Positions 24,495-32,069 of a stretch of 34,183 bases of DNA are shown piece by piece; the stretch's first letter is position 1; every line of letters starts with the position of its first letter. The notes under the pieces were generated by a model. It was not told the origin of the DNA. It searched no databases and saw only the letters and a list, made by a program, of their open reading frames with translations. The position numbers were made by a program, and so were the translations under genes. This stretch comes from an uncultured Desulfotomaculum sp. Its GTDB lineage: Bacteria > Bacillota > Desulfotomaculia > Desulfotomaculales > Desulfotomaculaceae. The stretch spans positions 1-34,183 of the forward strand of contig CAMKDG010000028.1 in the NCBI GenBank assembly GCA_946411205.1, read 5' to 3'.

Positions 24495-24520
24495 AGGAAA
24501 AACTCCTCAAATGGAGGAGT
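24495..24520 (-). terminator. terminator after sleB-like gene
   Basis: ACTCCTC (24502-24508) and GAGGAGT (24514-24520) pair around a 5-base loop and are followed on the minus strand by five T residues. It lies 18 bases after the sleB-like stop and isolates it from the ylxY-like gene. Confidence 0.75.
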
Positions 24521-24538
24521 CTTCTGTCATTATTTCTA

Positions 24539-25261
24539 TTAAGTAGCAAAGACATGTTGTCCAATTTTATTAATAATAGGCCGGCTCCAAATCCACTTGC
24601 TAGTGGCCGTGCGTGGATTCCAGTAATATAAAGCACCACCGGAAGGATCTGAACCTCCTAATGCTTCCTGAACAGCTCTGTAGGAAGAGGAATCCGGTTC
24701 TAGGTAAAACTGCTTGTCGTTTACGGCTGTAAAGGCCCAGGGCTGAAAAATGACATCTCGTACGGTATTACCAAACTGTCCAGATTGCAAACGGTTCAAT
24801 ACCACTGCGGCCACCGCAACCTGACCTGCGAAGGATTCTCCCCTAGCCTCACCATGTACCACCCTGGCTAAATCGTAAATATCCTGTCTCGAAAACTGTA
24901 AGTTCCCTCTAGATGCAGTAGTAGTACGAGGGCGCTCTACCTGACCGCCACCACTAGCCTGTTGAATCAACAGGGAAGCTGTCTGGCTCCCCACTATGCC
25001 ATCTACCGTTAAACCATTTCGCATTTGAAAACTCTTAACAGCTTGCTGGGTTTGCCAACCATAGATACTATCCGTTGATCCTACCGGGTAACCAAGATAC
25101 CCTAAATTCTTTTGCAGTTGTAATACATCATCACCCGAGATACCTACTTTAAGTGTACGCTCTCCCAAGTATGCTTCGGCACTTAGAACAGGGACTGTTA
25201 ACATTGCTACAACTGCAAAAACCACAAATAATGTCATGAATTTTCTTTTGTAAATTGCCAT
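24539..25261 (-). CDS. sleB: SleB-like spore cortex lytic/cell wall hydrolase
   Basis: A 240-residue secreted hydrolase. A signal peptide (MAIYKRKF, hydrophobic core, AEA around residue 30) is followed by a peptidoglycan-binding domain (residues 35-100, LQLQKNLGYLGY and QAVKSFQMRNGLTVDGIVG) and the SleB catalytic domain (residues 125-240). The catalytic glutamate is E138 in RVVHGEARGE, and ALYYWNPRTA closes the fold. The start at ATG 25261 has GAGGTG very close to it; ATG 25237 is an alternative but would shorten the basic signal region. SleB homologues are lytic transglycosylases that degrade spore cortex on germination; a vegetative role is possible because the promoter looks sigma-A type. 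Confidence 0.88.
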   Translation of the reverse strand: MAIYKRKFMTLFVVFAVVAMLTVPVLSAEAYLGERTLKVGISGDDVLQLQKNLGYLGYPVGSTDSIYGWQTQQAVKSFQMRNGLTVDGIVGSQTASLLIQQASGGGQVERPRTTTASRGNLQFSRQDIYDLARVVHGEARGESFAGQVAVAAVVLNRLQSGQFGNTVRDVIFQPWAFTAVNDKQFYLEPDSSSYRAVQEALGGSDPSGGALYYWNPRTATSKWIWSRPIINKIGQHVFAT

Positions 25262-25305
25262 CACCTCATAGTTAAAATAACACTGCACAGAATAATACAA
25301 TGTCT

Positions 25306-25335
25306 ATTGTAACTATTCTCTGAGGCATTTGGCAA
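25306..25335 (-). promoter_or_regulatory. sigma-A-like promoter for sleB-like gene
   Basis: On the minus strand TTGCCA (25330-25335) and TACAAT (25306-25311) are 18 bases apart, each one mismatch from consensus. The start point would be about 40 bases before ATG 25261. A forespore sigma-G promoter was sought: CATTGTA is present at 25300-25306 but lacks a -35 element at the right distance. Confidence 0.5.
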
Positions 25336-25384
25336 AGTGTGTATAAGCTTCATGTTATTGAAAATATAGTTTCACTTTTTATAG

Positions 25385-25442
25385 AAAAAATATAGCCGGT
25401 AAATGAGATTTAAATCAAGGTCTAGCTCCCATTTACCGGCTA
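25385..25442 (-). terminator. terminator after pnp
   Basis: TAGCCGGTAAATG (25393-25405) pairs perfectly with CATTTACCGGCTA (25430-25442) around a 24-base loop, followed on the minus strand by TATTTTTT. It begins 8 bases after the pnp stop. Confidence 0.85.
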
Positions 25443-25450
25443 CTGTGATT

Positions 25451-27673
25451 TTATTCCTTGGGAACCCTTGGGCGACTAAAGGGTCTTCTTTCTCTCTCTT
25501 TTTCCTTCTCATTGGCAGCTTCCGGCGGTGCCATGCCTAGATCCCGCATAGCTTCCTTCTTGGACAGTTTCAGGCGGCCCTGTGGATCATAACCAATGGC
25601 TTTAACCATAATAGTTTCTCCCTCTTTGACAACATCCTCGGTTTTTTCAACTCTTTGGAAGTCCAACTGGGAGATGTGTACCAGACCCTCTTTGCCTTGT
25701 AAGCCCATAGCACCGGGGATTACCTCGACAAAGCAACCAAAATCCGTTACTCTGGTAACTTTACCATTATACAGTTTACCAACTTCTACCTCGGCAGTAA
25801 TAGCTTGGATAATTTCCAACGCTCTCTTACCCTTTTCACGGTCAACGGCGGCAATGAATACTCTGCCATCGTCTTCAATATCGATATTAGCACCGGTTTC
25901 CTCAACCAGCTTCTTAATAATCTTGCCACCGGGTCCAATAACATCCCTAATTTTATCGGGATGAATGCTTGTCCGGATAATGCTGGGAGCAAATTGAGAA
26001 ATCTCTGGTCTAGGAGCGGGCAAAATTTCTAGCATTTTGCCTAATATAAACATCCGCCCCTGATGGGCCTGAGCCAAAGCCTGTTCAAAAACTTCTCGGG
26101 TAATCCCGGCAATCTTGATATCCATTTGTAAAGCAGTAACACCCTTAGCGGAACCGGCCACTTTGAAATCCATATCTCCCAAGTGGTCTTCCAGACCTTG
26201 GATATCTGTTAAGACAGTAAACTTATCTTCTTCCATAATTAGTCCCATGGCCACACCAGCCACCGGTGCCTTCAGGGGTACCCCGGCATCCATCAGTGCC
26301 AAGGTACTGCCACAAACGCTCCCCATAGAGGTGGAGCCGTTTGATTCAATCGCCTCGGATACCACCCGGATGGTGTAAGGGAATGCTTCTTCCGCAGGAA
26401 TCATCGGTTCTAAAGCTCGTTCAGCCAATGCACCGTGGCCAATTTCCCGACGTCCGGGAGACCGCATGGGTTTGGTTTCCCCTGTACTAAATGCCGGGAA
26501 GTTATAATGATGCATATACCGTTTGGTTTCTTCTATACCAAGACCATCTAGGATCTGTTCTTCACTGACAGAACCCAAGGTGGCTACAGAGAGTATTTGG
26601 GTCTGACCTCTGGTAAATAAACCAGTACCATGGGTCCGGGGCAGTACACCCACTTCCACAGAAATAGGCCGAATCTCATCAATCGCTCTACCGTCAATTC
26701 TCAGTTTATCATGGGTAATAATTCTGCGAACGACTTTCTTTTCTGCTTTTTCAATCAGTAGTAAAACTTCTTTGGGGTTATCAGGGAATTGCTCCAGGTA
26801 GGTGGTTTTGAGGTTGGCCATAACCTCGTCCAGATAAGCTTCCCTTTCCTTCTTGGTGAGCTTTTCCGAAGAACAATGCAACACAGCCTGACGAATGGCA
26901 TCTTCAGCATTGGCCAGGATAGCCTCTGTCAGGGTCGGATCCACTTCCTGTTCGGCAATGTCCATCTTTTCGAAGGCTAAGCCCATAGCTAAGGCATCTG
27001 CTCTGAATTGTTCAATGAATTGAACAATCTCCTGAACAGTACGATGTCCAAACATAATGGCTTCCAGCATTTCATTTTCGGGGACTTCTTTTGCTCCTGC
27101 CTCTACCATCATAACCGCATCGTCTGTACCGGCTACCACTAGATGCATATCGCTGACTTCAGCCTGACGAACCACCGGGTTAACGACATATTGCCCATCA
27201 ATCCGGCCTACAATAACACCACCAATAGGCTTCTTCAAAGGAATTTTAGAAATATGCAGCGCAGCGGAAGCTCCAATCATCGCTGCAATTTCCGGAGCAT
27301 TATCTTGATCCACAGATAAAACAGTAGCTACTACTTGAACTTCATTTCTCATATGTTTCGGGAATAAAGGACGAATAGGACGGTCAATTAAACGACCAGA
27401 TAAAATTGCCTTTTCACTGGGCCGCCCTTCCCTTTTTATAAAACCACCCGGAATTTTTCCTACCGCATAAAGTCTTTCTTCATAATCAACAGTGAGAGGG
27501 AAGAAATCTATATCCCTGGTATTTTTAGCCACGGTAGCGGTTACTAAAACCACTGTTCCACCGTAGGTTACTAGTACGGCTCCGCTGGCCTGTTTGGCCA
27601 TCCTGCCGGTCTCCAGGGTCATCGTTCTCCCTCCTAGGGACAATTCCCTGATTAAAACGGATTTCTCTGACAC
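25451..27673 (-). CDS. pnp: polyribonucleotide nucleotidyltransferase (PNPase)
   Basis: A 740-residue phosphorolytic 3'-5' exoribonuclease. Two RNase PH domains are joined by a helical linker, with [27 protein letters not shown] marking the second, active one. A KH domain ([20 protein letters not shown]) and an S1 domain ([20 protein letters not shown]) follow. The S1 domain has about six extra residues (AMGLQG) between VIPG and KEGLVHIS compared with B. subtilis as I recall it. The tail is short, charged and Arg-rich. The start is GTG 27673, ten bases after GGAGG. Located downstream of rpsO as in most bacteria, but with a terminator between, so partly separate expression is likely. Confidence 0.97.
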   Translation of the reverse strand: MSEKSVLIRELSLGGRTMTLETGRMAKQASGAVLVTYGGTVVLVTATVAKNTRDIDFFPLTVDYEERLYAVGKIPGGFIKREGRPSEKAILSGRLIDRPIRPLFPKHMRNEVQVVATVLSVDQDNAPEIAAMIGASAALHISKIPLKKPIGGVIVGRIDGQYVVNPVVRQAEVSDMHLVVAGTDDAVMMVEAGAKEVPENEMLEAIMFGHRTVQEIVQFIEQFRADALAMGLAFEKMDIAEQEVDPTLTEAILANAEDAIRQAVLHCSSEKLTKKEREAYLDEVMANLKTTYLEQFPDNPKEVLLLIEKAEKKVVRRIITHDKLRIDGRAIDEIRPISVEVGVLPRTHGTGLFTRGQTQILSVATLGSVSEEQILDGLGIEETKRYMHHYNFPAFSTGETKPMRSPGRREIGHGALAERALEPMIPAEEAFPYTIRVVSEAIESNGSTSMGSVCGSTLALMDAGVPLKAPVAGVAMGLIMEEDKFTVLTDIQGLEDHLGDMDFKVAGSAKGVTALQMDIKIAGITREVFEQALAQAHQGRMFILGKMLEILPAPRPEISQFAPSIIRTSIHPDKIRDVIGPGGKIIKKLVEETGANIDIEDDGRVFIAAVDREKGKRALEIIQAITAEVEVGKLYNGKVTRVTDFGCFVEVIPGAMGLQGKEGLVHISQLDFQRVEKTEDVVKEGETIMVKAIGYDPQGRLKLSKKEAMRDLGMAPPEAANEKEKERERRPFSRPRVPKE

Positions 27674-27792
27674 TCTTCTCTTACCTCCATAATCTCCAAC
27701 GTATTTACAAATCTTAACAATTCGACATTTTTAATAGTATTTCCTTCTTGGGATAAGAAAAATACAAACAATTTATACTGAGGTGAGGATAT

Positions 27793-27824
27793 AAATAAAA
27801 AAGTGGGCAATTAAGCCCACTTTT
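27793..27824 (-). terminator. terminator or attenuator after rpsO
   Basis: AAAAGTGGGC (27799-27808) pairs with GCCCACTTTT (27815-27824) and six T residues follow on the minus strand. The stem begins two bases after the rpsO stop, the usual place for the rpsO-pnp intergenic terminator, where partial read-through feeds pnp. Confidence 0.85.
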
Positions 27825-27825
27825 A

Positions 27826-28092
27826 CTACTTGCGAAGACCAAGTCTTTCTAAAATTTTACGATAGCGGTCGAAGTCACGATCACGCAGGTAATTCAGCAA
27901 TGCACGACGTTGACCAACCATTTTTAGTAGGCCACGACGAGAGTGGTGATCTTTTTTGAAAGACTTCAGGTGTAAAGTTAATTGATTGATACGCTCGGTT
28001 AGCAGAGCAATCTGCACCTCGGGAGAACCAGTATCGTTTTCATGGGTTTTGAAATTCTGAATAATTTCATTCTTCTTTTCAATAGATAGCAC
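27826..28092 (-). CDS. rpsO: 30S ribosomal protein S15
   Basis: An 88-residue S15, one of the primary 16S rRNA-binding proteins. Family blocks are [54 protein letters not shown] and [12 protein letters not shown]. The start is GTG 28092, with AAGGAGGTG upstream; the longer open frame upstream is not coding. A strongly structured leader precedes it and is a candidate for autogenous control by S15. It is followed by a terminator and then pnp. Confidence 0.97.
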   Translation of the reverse strand: MLSIEKKNEIIQNFKTHENDTGSPEVQIALLTERINQLTLHLKSFKKDHHSRRGLLKMVGQRRALLNYLRDRDFDRYRKILERLGLRK

Positions 28093-28120
28093 GTAGTTCA
28101 CCTCCTTGTAGTAATGATCC

Positions 28121-28175
28121 CTGTTATCCAAGACAACCGTCGGAGTGAACAAATCCCCTAGATAACAGTTCTTGG
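28121..28175 (-). promoter_or_regulatory. structured rpsO leader with two interleaved helices
   Basis: In the transcript CCAAGA (28175-28170), then CTGTTATC (28168-28161), are followed 27 bases later by TCTTGG (28133-28128), then GATAACAG (28128-28121). The two pairings cross, so they form a pseudoknot or alternate as a switch; one G is shared. The element ends about 28 bases before the GTG start. Autogenous regulation of rpsO through leader folding is known in several bacteria; that S15 binds this one is inference. Confidence 0.55.
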
Positions 28176-28181
28176 GAAATA

Positions 28182-28403
28182 TTATTTCCCTATTATGGTT
28201 ATCACCAAACGGCCGTTTTCAATATCTTTAGCAACAATATCAAACATCCGGCCTGATTTGGCAAAGAAACCGCGAAATCGGGTGGCAGTCGGTACACGAC
28301 CAGGAATTCCCCTGGCAGCAGTGATGATGTCATTAGCATTAATCTTGTCCTGGCGCAGATCCTTCAACCTTTTACGAGCATGCTCTGTAATAATGATCCG
28401 CAT
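28182..28403 (-). CDS. conserved small protein, DUF4258/RelE-like pattern
   Basis: A 73-residue basic protein: [21 protein letters not shown], then [45 protein letters not shown]. The ITEHARKRL start and terminal [10 protein letters not shown] beta strand resemble DUF4258-type proteins with a RelE/ParE-like fold. No antitoxin gene is evident, and its setting in the rpsO-ribF transcript suggests a housekeeping role rather than a toxin. ATG 28403 follows AGGGTG. The gene sits 12 bases after another small unknown gene and just upstream of the rpsO leader. Function unknown. Confidence 0.65.
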   Translation of the reverse strand: MRIIITEHARKRLKDLRQDKINANDIITAARGIPGRVPTATRFRGFFAKSGRMFDIVAKDIENGRLVITIIGK

Positions 28404-28415
28404 ACTGCACCCTGG

Positions 28416-28646
28416 CTAACAACTATGAAAGCGATAGATCTGTCCATTATCCTCTTCTTGTGCCAAAAAGGCATAAAGAGCATCTTGGAAAGCAGTAATT
28501 CTCACATTGTCCATATTGGATTGAACATAAAGAGATTCCAATTCCCGTTTAAGGTGTTGAAAATCCTCACTGAGACAAATCAAAGCAATATGGTTAAGCC
28601 AGCGTTTAACCTCCTCTTCAGGAGTATCAAATTTTGGATACCCCAC
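28416..28646 (-). CDS. hypothetical protein
   Basis: A 76-residue soluble, acidic and helical protein (VGYPKFDTPEEEVKRWLNHIALICLSEDFQHLKREL read in segments, then MDNVRITAFQDALYAFLAQEED). I do not recognise a family. The start is placed at GTG 28646, nine bases after AAGGAG; TTG 28652 is three bases from it and less likely, and the longer frame upstream lacks a site. A sigma-A-like promoter is present upstream. It forms a short run with the following DUF4258-like gene and rpsO. Confidence 0.6.
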   Translation of the reverse strand: MGYPKFDTPEEEVKRWLNHIALICLSEDFQHLKRELESLYVQSNMDNVRITAFQDALYAFLAQEEDNGQIYRFHSC

Positions 28647-28692
28647 GGACAACGTCTCCTTTCTTTGTGGTCTTGGGACGTATGCCGGATTT

Positions 28693-28721
28693 ATTGTAGC
28701 ATAACTAGTACAAGAAGTAAA
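28693..28721 (-). promoter_or_regulatory. possible sigma-A promoter for the small genes and rpsO
   Basis: On the minus strand TTTACT (28716-28721) and TACAAT (28693-28698) are 17 bases apart. The -35 element matches four of six bases. The start point would be about 40 bases before GTG 28646, within the 121-base gap after ribF. Confidence 0.4.
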
Positions 28722-28767
28722 TGTAGACATTATAAATATATTAGGGGTATCCTTTATTTATGCGATT

Positions 28768-29700
28768 TTACTCCAGGTGGTCAAATCTGGCACTTTGTAC
28801 ATCCAACTGTATTTGATTCACCAATTCGGTAATAGAAGAAAATTTCCTCTCATCCCGTAACCTTCGCAAATAATTTACTTTAATTTTTTTTCCGTAAATA
28901 TCTCCGCAAAAGTCCAACAGATGCACTTCTATGTTGGACTGCTGGTTATGATGATGAAAGGTAGGCTTCGTTCCTACGTTGGCCACACCTAAGAAGGTTT
29001 CTCCATCTAGACCCACTTGGACGCTATAGACTCCCTTGGCCGGGACCAGCATACCTTCTGGACAGTCTATATTCGCTGTGGGAAAACCTAATGTATTGCC
29101 TCGACGGTCTCCCATGACAACGATTCCTTCGGTAAAGGGATAGTAACCTAGCAATTTTTGGGCTGTACTCACATTCCCTTCAGCCAATTGATGCCGAATT
29201 AATGTACTGCTGACCACTTGGTTGCCTAGCTTCACAGGTGGTATCACGTGTAGGGCATAGCCATACTCAGCAGCATATTTCCACAGTGTCTCCGGAGTAC
29301 CTTGGCCTTTATGGCCAAAGGTATAATTATAACCAACCACAATTCCCTTTACCTGTAATTGTTCAACCAATATTTGTTTTATAAATTCTTCTGGACTTAG
29401 TCTAGCAAATTCCCGTGTAAAGGGTACTAAGAGCAATACATCTACACCTAATTTGGCCATCTTATGCCTTTTAGCATCCCGGTCTAAGAGCATCTGAGGA
29501 GCAAGCTCAGGTTTTAATACCATCATGGGATGTGGGTCAAAGGTCAAAACCGCAGCTGTCCCGTTCGACCTGCGGGCAATTTCCACTGCCTCCCCTATCA
29601 GCCTCTGGTGACCTAGGTGAATACCATCAAAATTCCCCAGAGCTAAGGTGATATCAGCATATCTGTCTTTTAGCCCGGACAGATTTTCATATACTCGCAA
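28768..29700 (-). CDS. ribF: bifunctional riboflavin kinase/FAD synthetase
   Basis: A 310-residue enzyme that makes FMN and then FAD. The N-terminal adenylyltransferase has LGNFDGIHLGHQRLI and VVGYNYTFGHKGQG, with SSTLIRHQLAEGNV. The C-terminal kinase has GNTLGFPTANID and the GVYSVQV and KPTFH regions. The start is TTG 29700, preceded by AGGGGGT; no in-frame ATG is available nearby. It lies 82 bases after truB in the conserved infB-rbfA-nrnA-truB-ribF order. Confidence 0.96.
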   Translation of the reverse strand: MRVYENLSGLKDRYADITLALGNFDGIHLGHQRLIGEAVEIARRSNGTAAVLTFDPHPMMVLKPELAPQMLLDRDAKRHKMAKLGVDVLLLVPFTREFARLSPEEFIKQILVEQLQVKGIVVGYNYTFGHKGQGTPETLWKYAAEYGYALHVIPPVKLGNQVVSSTLIRHQLAEGNVSTAQKLLGYYPFTEGIVVMGDRRGNTLGFPTANIDCPEGMLVPAKGVYSVQVGLDGETFLGVANVGTKPTFHHHNQQSNIEVHLLDFCGDIYGKKIKVNYLRRLRDERKFSSITELVNQIQLDVQSARFDHLE

Positions 29701-29782
29701 TTTAAATTACCCCCTGCCAGAGAACATCCGCTTTTTATTCTATCACACACTTTTAATGAATTGCTTTAAAATTTCTTTGTCT

Positions 29783-30715
29783 TTAAGCCGGAAACACTAC
29801 TTCGGGTTTAAAGATCATCCTTACCGTCTCTTCATAATTCTCCTGCTTCGCTATAAAAATTCCTAGCAACTGATTGTTGCATTGAATCCGCACCAAGTCT
29901 TCTGGAAAGATCCTCGTTGATACTGTTCGAATACCCGAAGGGTACAGGGTACCTCCAGAGGATATTGATTTTAGCGCAGAAGGATGGATTTCTACCACAG
30001 GTAAATGCGGTACCGCCTGAACCATCGGGATAATCGCTTGGCCTATTTGATGGTTCCTTATCAACTCAGACAGTTTCTCCAACGTAATAGCCTGTTCCAA
30101 GCTAAAACTTCCTACACAGGTGCGTAACAAAAAAGACATATAAGCGCCACACCCCAATGCCTTACCTATATCCGAGCACAGGGTACGCACATATGTCCCC
30201 TTTGAGCAGGTTACATCAAACAATACTCTTGGATAAGGTGTTGACCAGTCCCAACTATTTATCACTTTTAAATCAAAAATAGTTATTTGACGACTCGGAA
30301 CATCTACAACCTTGCCCGCTCTCTCCAATTCGTACAATTTTTTGCCGCCTACCTTAATGGCTGAAGACATCGGCGGAGTTTGCCTAATCTCGCCCCGGAA
30401 GGAACAAAAAACCTCTTGGAACTGCTCCAAGGTAACAGAAGATGCACCTACCTGTTCCAGAATATCTCCAAAACTATCCTGAGAGCTAGTAGCCATCCCC
30501 AAGGTTAGCTCGGCTCGGTAGGTTTTATTCCCCTCCGTCACAAAGCTTGCCAATTTGGTCGCTTTTCCCAGACAAATGGGTAGTACACCGGCCGCTCCAG
30601 GATCGAGGGTACCGGTGTGTCCACATTTCTTAACACCGCTTAACCGCCGTACATAGGAAACTACGTCATGGGATGTCATGCCGGGGGGTTTTAAGATCGT
30701 CATAATACCGTCCAA
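29783..30715 (-). CDS. truB: tRNA pseudouridine(55) synthase
   Basis: A 310-residue TruB that makes pseudouridine 55 in the T loop of tRNA. The catalytic aspartate is D38 in GHTGTLDPGAAGVLP; KPPGMTSHDVV at the N-terminus, KTYRAELTLG, and the CSKGTYVRTLCSDIG block are typical. A C-terminal PUA-like region follows. The start is TTG 30715, one base after the nrnA stop, with GGGGGTG as ribosome site inside nrnA, so the two genes are coupled. Confidence 0.96.
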   Translation of the reverse strand: MDGIMTILKPPGMTSHDVVSYVRRLSGVKKCGHTGTLDPGAAGVLPICLGKATKLASFVTEGNKTYRAELTLGMATSSQDSFGDILEQVGASSVTLEQFQEVFCSFRGEIRQTPPMSSAIKVGGKKLYELERAGKVVDVPSRQITIFDLKVINSWDWSTPYPRVLFDVTCSKGTYVRTLCSDIGKALGCGAYMSFLLRTCVGSFSLEQAITLEKLSELIRNHQIGQAIIPMVQAVPHLPVVEIHPSALKSISSGGTLYPSGIRTVSTRIFPEDLVRIQCNNQLLGIFIAKQENYEETVRMIFKPEVVFPA

Positions 30716-30716
30716 A

Positions 30717-31688
30717 TTAACACCCCCTAAAAAGGCCTTGGGCCTCTTTAACCACTCTATCCTTTACCTCCGACAGCGTACCCTCCACAGTACAACCCGA
30801 CGCCCTTACATGGCCCCCACCGCCAAATCTTTTGGCGAAAAGGTTGACATCAATATAATATTTTGAGCGAAAGCTTATCTTAATCCGTTGTTCATCTAGC
30901 TCACGGAAGAACATAGCTACTTCCACATTTTGAATATTACGGGCATAGTTGATCATACCTTCAATCTGCTGGTCATTAGCACCAACACTTTCCTGCGTTT
31001 GTCGGGAAAGGCTGATAGTGGCTAGCTGACCATTCTCACTAACTTCTAAAGTGCTCAACACCGCTTCCAATAAGCGAATTTGAGATATCGGTTGCTCACT
31101 AAAAATCAAATTCGATAACCGGGCCACAGGAACATTATATTCCAACAACCTAGCAACTCTCCGATGAGTCTCTGAGGTAGTATTTTCGTAACGGAAAGAT
31201 CCGGTATCGGTAACAATGGCCGTGTAAAGATTGATCGCCAAATCAGTATTTAATGGAATCCCCAAGACTTCCAGCAAATCCATAATGATCTCACCGGTGG
31301 CCGCAGCAGATGACCGCACATAATTAAAGTCTCCAAAGGGCTGGTCATTCACATGGTGGTCAAGCACCACGGTGGCTAAGCCTCTTTCATATAAAGGCAA
31401 CAGAGCCGAACCTAAACGATCCGGCACTGAGCAGTCTACTACAATAAGCAAGTCAAAAGCCTCTGGGGATACTTCACCAACAATCATTTCGTTAATGCCA
31501 GGGAGAAAACTATAAAGCCCCGGTAGTGGGTCAGAGCTAGCCATGGTGACCTGTTTACCTAACAGGCCTAAGCCCAGGCCCAAAGCCAGCACTGAACCTA
31601 GGCTATCCCCGTCGGGCATAACGTGTCCACAAATGATCGGACGCTGACACCGTAAAATACTTTCAGCTACTACACGTAAATCGTTCAT
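30717..31688 (-). CDS. nrnA: DHH/DHHA1 nanoRNase and pAp phosphatase
   Basis: A 323-residue phosphoesterase degrading 2-5 nt RNAs and probably 3'-phosphoadenosine 5'-phosphate. DHH motifs: GHVMPDGDSLGS, VVDCSVPDR, LDHHVNDQPFGDFNYV and TAIVTDTGSFRYENT. The DHHA1 domain ends with RSKYYIDVNLFAKRFGGGGHVRASGC. ATG 31688 overlaps the rbfA stop (TGATG). Its AGGAGG lies 13 bases away and can pair with CTCCT nearby (31691-31707), so initiation may depend on ribosomes finishing rbfA. Confidence 0.94.
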   Translation of the reverse strand: MNDLRVVAESILRCQRPIICGHVMPDGDSLGSVLALGLGLGLLGKQVTMASSDPLPGLYSFLPGINEMIVGEVSPEAFDLLIVVDCSVPDRLGSALLPLYERGLATVVLDHHVNDQPFGDFNYVRSSAAATGEIIMDLLEVLGIPLNTDLAINLYTAIVTDTGSFRYENTTSETHRRVARLLEYNVPVARLSNLIFSEQPISQIRLLEAVLSTLEVSENGQLATISLSRQTQESVGANDQQIEGMINYARNIQNVEVAMFFRELDEQRIKISFRSKYYIDVNLFAKRFGGGGHVRASGCTVEGTLSEVKDRVVKEAQGLFRGC

Positions 31689-32044
31689 CAAGGAGAATTA
31701 TCCTCCTGATTATTGATCTCATGCAGCAGTTCCATGATTCGGCTACCGTGATCCAAGGACACATCTAGCTTAAAAATCAATTCTGGAGCATGGCGAACCT
31801 TGATCCTACGTCCAATTTCTGAACGCAGATATCCAGCAGCCTTTTGAAGAACCTCTAAGGTTTCCTTTCGCTGCTCTTCTTTTCCCATGACACTGATAAA
31901 TACCTTGGCATAGGATAGATCTCTGGTCACTTCTACCCCGGTAATGGTAACAAAGCCCACTCGGGGATCTTTTATCTCGTTTCTTAGCAAATCGGCAATT
32001 TCTTTTTTAATTGCTTCCGCCATACGTTCCGGTCGGTGTGACAT
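31688..32044 (-). CDS. rbfA: 30S ribosome-binding factor A
   Basis: A 118-residue late-stage 30S assembly factor with a KH-like fold. Conserved features are RPERMAEAIKKEIADLLRNEIKDPRVGFVTITGVEVTRDLSYAKVFISV (read in segments) and RIKVRHAPELIFKLDVSLDHGSRI. The start is ATG 32044, with TAGGAGGTG upstream; the longer frame by three codons is unlikely. It lies 25 bases after infB and overlaps nrnA. Confidence 0.95.
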   Translation of the reverse strand: MSHRPERMAEAIKKEIADLLRNEIKDPRVGFVTITGVEVTRDLSYAKVFISVMGKEEQRKETLEVLQKAAGYLRSEIGRRIKVRHAPELIFKLDVSLDHGSRIMELLHEINNQEDNSP

Positions 32045-32069
32045 ACTACACACCTCCTAAAGGGTTATA

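Noticed and set aside
28182-28403. Toxin of a toxin-antitoxin pair
   Set aside because: Although the protein has a RelE-like pattern, the upstream gene does not look like an antitoxin and the pair sits in a housekeeping transcript.
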